Source: Planctomycetota bacterium (GTDB lineage: Bacteria > Planctomycetota > Phycisphaerae > Phycisphaerales > SM1A02). Taken from it: DNA of 8,654 bases. The DNA lies in NCBI GenBank assembly GCA_027295435.1, contig JAPUKX010000258.1, positions 1 to 8,654 of the forward strand, read 5' to 3'. Position numbers and translations under genes: made by a program. Position 1 is the first letter of the stretch. Every line of letters starts with the position of its first letter. Below are positions 1-4,871 of the stretch, one piece after another. A model generated the notes under the pieces. It saw nothing but the letters and a program-made list of their open reading frames with translations, ran no database searches and was not told the DNA's origin.

Positions 1-61
1 CATTCGAGCCGCATGGGACGGCGATAAGCTGAGAATCGAGGTACTCCTCAACCCGCAGACC

Positions 62-544
62 ATGTCCATTTCGACCAAATCTGACTGGCAATTCACCCCA
101 TCGAACGCGATTCTCGCGTGGGTCTGGCCGGGGCTCGGACATATCAGCCTCGGCCAGCGCAAACGCGGTCTACTCGTGATGTTTGGAGTGCTGTTCCTGT
201 TCCTCGGCGGCGTGCTCATCGGGGGGATCGATGTTGTGGACCGCAAGGAAGATCGGCTGTGGTTCTGGGCACAGGCCGTGTGCGGACCGATCGCGCTCGC
301 TGTGGATTTCACAAATCAGACCTTCCTCAAGACGCGGCCGCCTGACGGGGCGGAGCGATCCGATGAAAGGGACTCCAGGGCCATCGCTCAGCTGGGCCGC
401 AAGGGCCTCGGCCGCGTCAATGAGATGGGCACACTATTTTGCGCACTGGCCGGATTGATGAACCTCGTCGTGATTCTCGACGCGCTTCACCATCCGACCG
501 GAAGAGTTGCGGATCGGCGGCAGCGCGGCCGCACCGAACCATGA
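62..544 (+). CDS. DUF6677-like multi-pass membrane protein
   Basis: A predicted inner-membrane protein of 160 residues and unknown function. The N-terminal part carries AWVWPGLGHISLGQRKRGL (about residues 19-37), a pattern I associate with the planctomycete DUF6677 family and, more loosely, with TM2-type proteins. Hydrophobic segments lie near residues 37-55, 66-83 and 123-142; the last contains the motif ALAGLMNLVVILDA. A charged loop (about 93-118) separates the halves, and the tail is Arg-rich. The ATG at 62 has no clear Shine-Dalgarno sequence. The same frame is open back to the left edge of the window, so the true start may lie upstream. Its stop overlaps the start of the next gene by four bases (ATGA at 541-544), suggesting translational coupling. 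It looks chromosomal rather than phage-derived. The family name is recalled, not searched. Confidence 0.8.
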   Translation: MSISTKSDWQFTPSNAILAWVWPGLGHISLGQRKRGLLVMFGVLFLFLGGVLIGGIDVVDRKEDRLWFWAQAVCGPIALAVDFTNQTFLKTRPPDGAERSDERDSRAIAQLGRKGLGRVNEMGTLFCALAGLMNLVVILDALHHPTGRVADRRQRGRTEP

Positions 545-792
545 TCCCGATGCTCGCCTACGTTCCGTTTCTGGACCCGATCAATGCGGTACACGATTGG
601 TGGTATCTGCTGCTGGTCCCATTGTCGTTCGGCGTGTCCGTGATCTACGTGGCGCTGCGGATGCCCAGTCTCGACCATTACTGGCGACGAGTGTTGTTGA
701 TGACCGTGCAGATCGTAGGGGCAATAGCCGCGCTGGCGATCGTACTGGTGGTGCTTGTCCAGGTGGTTATTCCCCGGTTGCCGGTGGAGTAG
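541..792 (+). CDS. small two-helix membrane protein, planctomycete type
   Basis: A protein of 83 residues starting at an ATG inside the ATGA overlap with the preceding membrane-protein gene; that coupling is why I chose 541 over the longer open frame. It begins with a short hydrophobic stretch, followed by FLDPINAVHDWW. Membrane segments follow at about residues 21-39 and 52-78, with a basic YWRR loop between them. No catalytic motif is visible. Pairing with the DUF6677-like gene suggests the two act together in the membrane, but the function is unknown. It ends at TAG 790-792, 57 bases before the end of the convergent repressor gene, so it is the last apparently chromosomal gene before the phage-like island. 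Confidence 0.75.
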   Translation: MIPMLAYVPFLDPINAVHDWWYLLLVPLSFGVSVIYVALRMPSLDHYWRRVLLMTVQIVGAIAALAIVLVVLVQVVIPRLPVE

Positions 793-795
793 CGC

Positions 796-829
796 AATTG
801 CGGGCGAATGAGCTTCGAAGCGATCTGCA
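796..829. repeat. left candidate boundary repeat (degenerate att-like blocks)
   Basis: Two short blocks in the 57-base convergent gap recur in the same order at the other end of the island. AATTGCGGGC (796-805) corresponds to AATTGCTGGC at 6526-6535 (9 of 10). AGCGATCTGCA (819-829) corresponds to AGCGATCCGCA at 6540-6550 (10 of 11). The spacing between blocks is 13 bases here and 4 there. Palindromes CGCAATTGCG (793-802) and GCTTCGAAGC (812-821) also lie in this gap. The match is short enough to be chance, so this is only a candidate. Confidence 0.25.
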
Positions 830-849
830 CCATCCAGGAACCCGTCGGG

Positions 850-1629
850 TCACTGCCCCACCCTTCGCATCACGTATGCGGCGGCGTACATTCCGCCGAT
901 GTCCTCGCGATCGACGGACGTCGGCGGGTACTTGTTGTTCAGCGGCTGCAGGCGGATCGTCCGGCCATCGTCCTCGATGTAGATGCGCTTGAAAGTGGTC
1001 TCGTTGTCGCGCAGGAGGCGCACAAAGCAGTCCGATCCCGACGGCGTGAGCAGGGCGGGTGAGAAAATCACGATCTCGCCCTCGCGGTAGCCCGGCTCCA
1101 TTGAGTCGCCCACGACCCGCGCCGCGAATGCTTGTGGGTCGGTGACATCAGGGCAGGCGATGTGCTCGTCGGCAATCGACGCTGGATAGTCCAGGTCGGT
1201 GAACTCCCGGGGATACCCGGCGGCAACCTGGTTGATGACCGGGATCTGGCGACCTAACGGAAGGGGCTCGTCCACGTTGGCGGTGAACTGCTCGATGATC
1301 TCCCGCAGCTCTCCGGTGCGAAACATCTCGTCAAGGCTCTCGCCTCGACGGGCCGCCTGCCTCAACCGCGCAGCCAGGGTCTGCGAGGTTGCCACGCGAG
1401 CCTTGACCTCGGCTGGCGTGCTGTCCCATTGCAATGCCGCAGTCAATCGAGCATCGGTGATTCCCAGGGCCGACTCAATCTGACGGGCCTTGGACGTCGA
1501 GACCGTCCGCTGTCCGGACTCCATCAGCGACAGGTGCGACTTGCTGCATCGGAGCACCTTGGCCAATGCCTCCTGGGTCATCCCGGCCTGTTTCCGCTGG
1601 TCGCGGATCAGGCGGCCAATGGTCGCCAT
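850..1629 (-). CDS. cI/LexA-type repressor: XRE HTH plus S24 autoprotease domain
   Basis: A phage-type transcriptional repressor of 259 residues. The N-terminal XRE helix-turn-helix spans about residues 5-58 (IRDQRKQAGMTQEALAKVL, then SKSHLSLMESGQRTVS). A helical linker follows, then a C-terminal peptidase S24 domain. Ser176 in GDSMEP and Lys214 in TTFKRIY fit the S24 catalytic dyad. Ala137-Gly138 in QVAAGYP fits the self-cleavage site, so RecA-stimulated autocleavage on DNA damage is predicted from the family. The ATG at 1629 is preceded on the minus strand by GGGAGG with about 5 bases of spacing. The gene is divergent from the island's forward genes, and the region between contains palindromes suited to autoregulation. 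A host stress regulator is possible, but the adjoining terminase genes favour a phage origin. Confidence 0.9.
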   Translation of the reverse strand: MATIGRLIRDQRKQAGMTQEALAKVLRCSKSHLSLMESGQRTVSTSKARQIESALGITDARLTAALQWDSTPAEVKARVATSQTLAARLRQAARRGESLDEMFRTGELREIIEQFTANVDEPLPLGRQIPVINQVAAGYPREFTDLDYPASIADEHIACPDVTDPQAFAARVVGDSMEPGYREGEIVIFSPALLTPSGSDCFVRLLRDNETTFKRIYIEDDGRTIRLQPLNNKYPPTSVDREDIGGMYAAAYVMRRVGQ

Positions 1630-1655
1630 GTGAACCTCCCGTCAAGATTCAAAAA

Positions 1656-1673
1656 GTTTACCAAAATGTGAAC
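1656..1673. promoter_or_regulatory. candidate operator in the repressor leader
   Basis: Imperfect palindrome GTTTAC-CAAAAT-GTGAAC, with half-sites matching at 5 of 6 positions after reverse complementation. It lies 27 bases before the repressor start on the minus strand, downstream of the candidate repressor promoter. Binding by the XRE repressor is inferred from position only. Confidence 0.4.
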
Positions 1674-1699
1674 GCCGGGCTTGCTTTGCGCCTGCCAGT

Positions 1700-1727
1700 A
1701 GTGTAAACATTGATCAGTAGTTTGCAA
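1700..1727 (-). promoter_or_regulatory. candidate repressor promoter
   Basis: On the minus strand a -35-like TTGCAA (1722-1727) is separated by 16 bases from a -10-like TACACT (1700-1705). Each matches the sigma-70 consensus at 4 of 6 positions. Transcription would start near 1693, giving a leader of about 65 bases that contains the 1656-1673 palindrome. Prediction from sequence only. Confidence 0.35.
1702..1726. promoter_or_regulatory. candidate operator over the repressor promoter
   Basis: Imperfect 25-base palindrome with arms TGTAAAC (1702-1708) and GTTTGCA (1720-1726), matching at 6 of 7 positions, with TGATCA near the centre (1711-1716). It covers the spacer and both core elements of the candidate repressor promoter, so occupancy would block that promoter. 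The half-site resembles the GTTTAC of the other palindrome, though the two arms face the opposite way. Confidence 0.4.
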
Positions 1728-1782
1728 GTATGAAAACCCATATTGGGCGTCTTTCTTGTAACCCGTTTGTGGAGCGTTTGTT

Positions 1783-2235
1783 GTGATATTCGAGGCTAGT
1801 GCCGACGAGGCCGCCAGGGTCCGCCAGCAACGTGCCCTGGCCGAGCGAATCCTGGATTATGTCGACCCCCTTCGGACAGGGGATCGGGCCCTACTGAGGG
1901 CAATCTACGACCGTGGGATGACGGCCAGCGACTTCGCCCGAGCTGTGGGCCAGCGGCCTCGCACGGTGCGTCGGCGGGTCCAGAGGCTTCTGGAGCGGAT
2001 CGGCTCCGATCACTTTCAGCTTGTCCTGCGGCAGCGGCAAGACTGGCCGTCACCGCGTCGCCGTGTCGCGGAACTCGTTTTTCTCCAGGGCGCCTCGCAG
2101 CGGCAGACCGCTGCCTCCACCGGCCTAAGCCTGCATCAGATCAGACAGGAGATCGCCCGCATCCGATTCTTGATCGACCACGATCTTCAGCGGCGCGGGC
2201 CGACGGGAGCGCTTGATGCGCAGCATCCGCGTTGA
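1783..2235 (+). CDS. double helix-turn-helix regulator, sigma-70 region-4-like
   Basis: A basic, all-helical protein of 150 residues that I cannot place in a named family. Two HTH units are visible: residues about 45-70 (GMTASDFARAVGQRPRTVRR) and about 100-130 (LQGASQRQTAASTGLSLHQI). The second resembles sigma factor region 4. No catalytic motif is present. The start is GTG at 1783, with GGAG (1771-1774) eight bases upstream. As the first gene divergent from the repressor, it sits where a phage activator or late regulator would be expected; an early activator role is inferred. Its end overlaps the ATPase gene by 20 bases, so the two are probably co-transcribed and co-translated. A small-terminase-type DNA-recognition role is an alternative, but another gene beside the large terminase suits that better. 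Confidence 0.75.
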   Translation: MIFEASADEAARVRQQRALAERILDYVDPLRTGDRALLRAIYDRGMTASDFARAVGQRPRTVRRRVQRLLERIGSDHFQLVLRQRQDWPSPRRRVAELVFLQGASQRQTAASTGLSLHQIRQEIARIRFLIDHDLQRRGPTGALDAQHPR

Positions 2236-2872
2236 ACGCAGCGTCGCGACGGCTGTCCGTCCGTCACCGCGAGTGCTGGAGACGGCCGCCATGTTTGGGT
2301 TGGGCGTGGATGATCAACGGAGGTTGCAGCTTGTCCCACCGTGCGAGATCCCACTGCCGCAGGGCGCAGTGGTCTTCGTCACCGGGCCCTCCGGCGGCGG
2401 GAAATCCACGATCCTGGCGTTGATCGGGGAGCAGTGCGATATGAACAGCATTGGCGTGATCCGTTTCGACCAGCAGCCCGCCATGCCCGAAGTGCCGCTG
2501 GTCGATGTGTTCGATCTTCCGTTATCACGGGTTACGTCGCTGCTGGCCATGGCGGGGCTTGGCGACGCGTTTGTGATGCTTCGTTGCCCCTGCGAGCTGA
2601 GCGACGGCCAGAGATACCGGCTTCGCCTGGCGCAGATGATCGAGCTGGCCGAACGTGAGGATGCGGGCGTTGTGATACTGGCCGACGAGTTCGGGGCGAC
2701 CCTAGACCGCCAGACCGCCCAGATCATCGCCCGCAATGTGTACCGCTGGACCCGCCGATCCGGCCACACTTTCGTCGCCGCGACCAGCCACGATGATCTG
2801 CTCGAAGCGCTTCAGCCACAGGTGCTCGTGTACAAGGGCCTGGGCGAGCAGATGGAGGTTGTGCAGCAATGA
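2216..2872 (+). CDS. soluble ABC-type ATPase, COG2401 ATPase half
   Basis: A nucleotide-binding protein of 218 residues with the full ABC set: Walker A GPSGGGKST (57-65), signature LSDGQRYR (128-135), Walker B VVILADEFG (152-160, Asp157-Glu158), D-loop ATLD (161-164) and H-loop TSHDD (His192). There are no membrane helices and no permease gene nearby, so transport is unlikely. The signature and DEFGATLDRQTA segment closely match what I recall of COG2401, an ABC ATPase fused to a predicted acetyltransferase. Here the fusion is split, with the GNAT-fold gene next and overlapping by four bases (ATGA 2869-2872). ATG 2216 is favoured by GGGAG at 2205-2209; a TTG three bases earlier is less likely. 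An ATP-driven switch acting with the GNAT protein on nucleic acid is inferred. Confidence 0.85.
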   Translation: MRSIRVERSVATAVRPSPRVLETAAMFGLGVDDQRRLQLVPPCEIPLPQGAVVFVTGPSGGGKSTILALIGEQCDMNSIGVIRFDQQPAMPEVPLVDVFDLPLSRVTSLLAMAGLGDAFVMLRCPCELSDGQRYRLRLAQMIELAEREDAGVVILADEFGATLDRQTAQIIARNVYRWTRRSGHTFVAATSHDDLLEALQPQVLVYKGLGEQMEVVQQ

Positions 2873-3705
2873 TCGACGGAGCTTGCGGCCCAGCCGTATG
2901 TGACAACCCGCGGGAATCACTTCGCCAACGTTTTGAGCGCCTTCCCGCAGCATCAATCGTCCAGAAGCTGCGCACCGAAGCCGGCACGCTCGCCGACTAC
3001 AGGCACCTTTCACCCTTTCATTACAAATCAGGCCAGCCGGGCGCCGTCACCACGGTCTACCGTCTCGTTTACAGCGCATCGACGGTGGTCGGTCGATTCC
3101 GGCGTCGGCCCAACGAAACCACGGTCGTCGGCGTCCTGCTACGGTCACTTCCGTCTCTCGGCTGTCAGCTTCGTGACTACGCGACGAACAATCGCTACCG
3201 AGGCATTGGAGCCAGGGCAACGGCAGCCATGCTCAACCACGAGTTCCGCACCATCAGTCGAGTCGTAATCGACCCGCGATGGCGCGGGTTGGGGCTGGCG
3301 GTGCAACTGGTCCGCTATGCCCTGGAGCATCCAGAGACGATCTTTTCCGAAGCGCTGGCCGCGATGGGGCGGGTTCATCCCTTCTTCGAGCGAGCCGGCA
3401 TGACCCGCTACGACCGTCCGCCGAGGCCCGAGTACGCCCGGCTGATCGACGCGTTCGATCGGCTGGAGGTTCCTCCTGGGCTGCTTGCCAGCCGACGGCT
3501 GGTCCGCGACGCCCTTGACAAGCATCGCCCAGAGGACCAGCGATGGATCGAAATGGAGCTCCGACGGTGGCATCGCGCCGCCTTTCGTACGCCAAAGCAT
3601 CGGCTCAACGCCCTCGCGCTCGACGATTTGCTGGTCGCCGCTCGTGATCGGCTGATGGCGCAGCCGGTGTATTACCTATACCACCACAACGATACGGAGG
3701 CATGA
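2869..3705 (+). CDS. GNAT-fold protein, COG2401 acetyltransferase half
   Basis: A protein of 278 residues with a GNAT acyl-CoA-binding core. Motif A is RVVIDPRWRGLGLAVQLV (131-148), containing R139-G140-x-G142 for the pyrophosphate of CoA; motif B is near PFFERAGM (171-178). An upstream SPFHYKSGQP segment (48-57) is typical of the COG2401 acetyltransferase domain as I recall it, and resembles segments in the phage Mu Mom family, which also has this fold and modifies adenine in DNA. The N-terminal 40 residues and a basic C-terminal extension (about 195-278) are unassigned. The start codon lies inside the stop of the ATPase gene, so equal expression is likely. The substrate is unknown: nucleic acid is one possibility, protein or small-molecule acetylation another. 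Confidence 0.8.
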   Translation: MIDGACGPAVCDNPRESLRQRFERLPAASIVQKLRTEAGTLADYRHLSPFHYKSGQPGAVTTVYRLVYSASTVVGRFRRRPNETTVVGVLLRSLPSLGCQLRDYATNNRYRGIGARATAAMLNHEFRTISRVVIDPRWRGLGLAVQLVRYALEHPETIFSEALAAMGRVHPFFERAGMTRYDRPPRPEYARLIDAFDRLEVPPGLLASRRLVRDALDKHRPEDQRWIEMELRRWHRAAFRTPKHRLNALALDDLLVAARDRLMAQPVYYLYHHNDTEA

Positions 3706-3719
3706 GAAGGAATCGGTGA

Positions 3720-3751
3720 CGCGAGCCCAACCGCTTCGATCTTGTAACGCA
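3720..3751 (+). promoter_or_regulatory. shared upstream element, copy 1 (before the parB-like gene)
   Basis: CGCGAGCCCAACC (3720-3732) is followed, after 9 bases, by CTTGTAACGCAA (3741-3752). The 13-base box recurs with one mismatch at 4378-4390, and TAACGCAA recurs exactly at 4413-4420. TGTAAC (3743-3748) could be a -10 element, 26 bases before the ATG at 3775. No -35 match is clear. A shared promoter or activator site is inferred. Confidence 0.45.
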
Positions 3752-3774
3752 ACTGCGTATGGACCCTCCCAGCC

Positions 3775-4362
3775 ATGCCGAACATCCCACTCGACCGGCT
3801 CGACGAACATCCTGGCAACGCGAACCGCATGGGCGAGAGCTTGCTGGTGAAGCTCATCGCCCATCTGGGCGAGTCAGGTGACTATCCGCCTCTGATCGTT
3901 CGGCCCCACCCCACAAAGAAAGACCGGTACCAGATTCTCGACGGCCATCATCGAGCCAAGGCGCTTCGCCGGCTTGGCCATCCGCACGCTCGGTGCGAGG
4001 TGTGGGAGGTAGACGATCAACGTGCTGACTTGCTGCTGGCGACGCTTAACCGGTTGCGCGGCGATGATGATCCGTACCGTCGTGGGGAGCTCCTCGCACG
4101 CCTCGCAGGTTCGATGGGTGTCAAAGCGTTGGCCTCTCACCTCCCTGAGGATGTCAGCCGCATTGACAAGCTCATCGCGGCCACTGGGCCGCCACCGGCG
4201 CCTGCACAGCCGCCCGACCTGGCGACGATGCCCCAGGCGGTGACGTTCTTCCTTACCGCCGGCCAGCGTGATCGGCTGTCTAAAAAGCTCAGACCTCTCA
4301 CACGGGATCGAAGCGCAGCGCTGGTGGAGTTGCTGGCTCTGGATGAGCCGACAGGAGCTTAG
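3775..4362 (+). CDS. phage-type ParB-N domain protein
   Basis: A protein of 195 residues with a ParB/sulfiredoxin-fold N-terminal domain: IPLDRLDEHPGNANRM (4-19), PPLIVRPH (38-45) and YQILDGHHRAKALRRLG (52-68). The GHHRAKA segment replaces the GERRxRA motif of chromosomal ParB CTPases. A helical part with LNRLRGDDDP (91-100) and a C-terminal QAVTFFLTAGQRDRL segment (154-168) are typical of phage ParB-like proteins. No ParA gene is adjacent, so plasmid-style partitioning is unlikely. Possible roles are DNA binding, nicking, or a part in DNA modification or packaging. The frame is closed by TAA at 3745 with no other start between, so ATG 3775 is well fixed despite a weak ribosome site. The 69-base gap before it contains the shared upstream element, suggesting its own promoter. 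Confidence 0.85.
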   Translation: MPNIPLDRLDEHPGNANRMGESLLVKLIAHLGESGDYPPLIVRPHPTKKDRYQILDGHHRAKALRRLGHPHARCEVWEVDDQRADLLLATLNRLRGDDDPYRRGELLARLAGSMGVKALASHLPEDVSRIDKLIAATGPPPAPAQPPDLATMPQAVTFFLTAGQRDRLSKKLRPLTRDRSAALVELLALDEPTGA

Positions 4363-4377
4363 CCGTCGCTGCAAGTC

Positions 4378-4420
4378 CGCGGGCCCAACCCCCGCATATC
4401 CATGCGGGGCTATAACGCAA
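4378..4420 (+). promoter_or_regulatory. shared upstream element, copy 2 (before the terminase genes)
   Basis: CGCGGGCCCAACC (4378-4390) matches 12 of 13 bases of the box before the parB-like gene. TAACGCAA (4413-4420) matches 8 of 8. TATAAC (4411-4416) is a good -10-like hexamer, 24 bases before the ATG at 4440. The spacing from box to hexamer is 20 bases here against 10 in copy 1, a difference of about one helical turn. The extra length is taken up by a perfect hairpin. Confidence 0.45.
4390..4409 (+). promoter_or_regulatory. perfect 8-bp hairpin upstream of the terminase genes
   Basis: Arms CCCCGCAT (4390-4397) and ATGCGGGG (4402-4409) pair perfectly around the loop ATCC. No run of T follows, so an intrinsic terminator is unlikely. 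It sits between the 13-base box and the TATAAC hexamer, so it may be a protein-binding palindrome or, in read-through transcripts, an RNA structure. Confidence 0.5.
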
Positions 4421-4439
4421 ACATGAGGCAAGATCATTG

Positions 4440-4871
4440 ATGTCAGCGCCACAAAGGCCGCGTCGAAAGTGCAAAGCGTTTGACGAGCATGTGATCGCGC
4501 GGATTGTCGAAGCGGATCGATCGCCCGCCCAGTTGGCCGGGGAGCTGGAGATGAGCTTGTTCGAGCTTTCCGAATGGGCGACGCAACCCTCAATCATCAA
4601 GGCATTGGAGGCATTGGCCAGGCTCTCGGACGTGCGGACCCAGATGCTGTTGAGTCAATATCGTGCGAACGCGGCCATCCGGTTGATTGAGATCGCATTG
4701 GCCAAGGAACCTCCGGAGGCATCGCGCAGAGCCTGTGTGGATCTGCTGCGGGCCGACCTTGACGTCTTTGAGCAAACGTGTCAACCTACCGTCGAGTCGC
4801 AGGACGCGCCGCCGCCAAGCGAGGAGACAATCCTGGCGGCCTTGGAGCGGCTGGGCGAACAGCAGCCATGA
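4440..4871 (+). CDS. putative terminase small subunit (TerS-like)
   Basis: A protein of 143 residues, largely helical. A helix-turn-helix is visible at about residues 28-47 (SPAQLAGELEMSLFELSEWA). A long amphipathic helical region follows (about 55-113, including RANAAIRLIEIAL and EASRRACVDLLRADL), as expected for oligomerisation. The tail is acidic and proline-rich (about 118-143), suited to contacting a partner. This architecture, and the four-base overlap with the large terminase gene (ATGA 4868-4871), suggest the DNA-recognition subunit of a packaging motor. I chose ATG 4440 over the adjoining TTG 4437; GAGG at 4425-4428 is a weak ribosome site. Small terminases diverge strongly, so the call rests mainly on architecture and neighbourhood. 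A HTH regulator of packaging is the alternative. Confidence 0.65.
   Translation: MSAPQRPRRKCKAFDEHVIARIVEADRSPAQLAGELEMSLFELSEWATQPSIIKALEALARLSDVRTQMLLSQYRANAAIRLIEIALAKEPPEASRRACVDLLRADLDVFEQTCQPTVESQDAPPPSEETILAALERLGEQQP

Noticed and set aside
793..821. Palindromes CGCAATTGCG and GCTTCGAAGC as a bidirectional terminator
   Set aside because: Both lack a loop and a T-run, so they cannot form ordinary terminator hairpins; recorded only as palindromes.
2314..2769. Minus-strand open frame of 151 codons opposite the ABC ATPase
   Set aside because: Ser/Arg/Ala-rich composition typical of antisense shadow; the plus strand has all the ABC motifs.
3145..3600. Minus-strand open frame of 151 codons opposite the GNAT gene
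   Set aside because: No domain, and the plus-strand frame contains the GNAT motifs throughout.
3702..3719. Five-codon frame ATG-TGA overlapping the GNAT stop
   Set aside because: GGAGG is only one base from the ATG, and a five-residue product has no support.
3874..4593. Minus-strand open frame of 239 codons opposite the parB-like gene
   Set aside because: It is the shadow of a well-supported plus-strand gene in high-GC DNA, spans two genes and a regulatory gap, and shows no recognisable domain.
4778..4867. Upstream GTG extension of the terminase large subunit
   Set aside because: It would overlap the small-subunit gene by 94 bases and adds low-complexity residues; ATG 4868 in the ATGA overlap is simpler.
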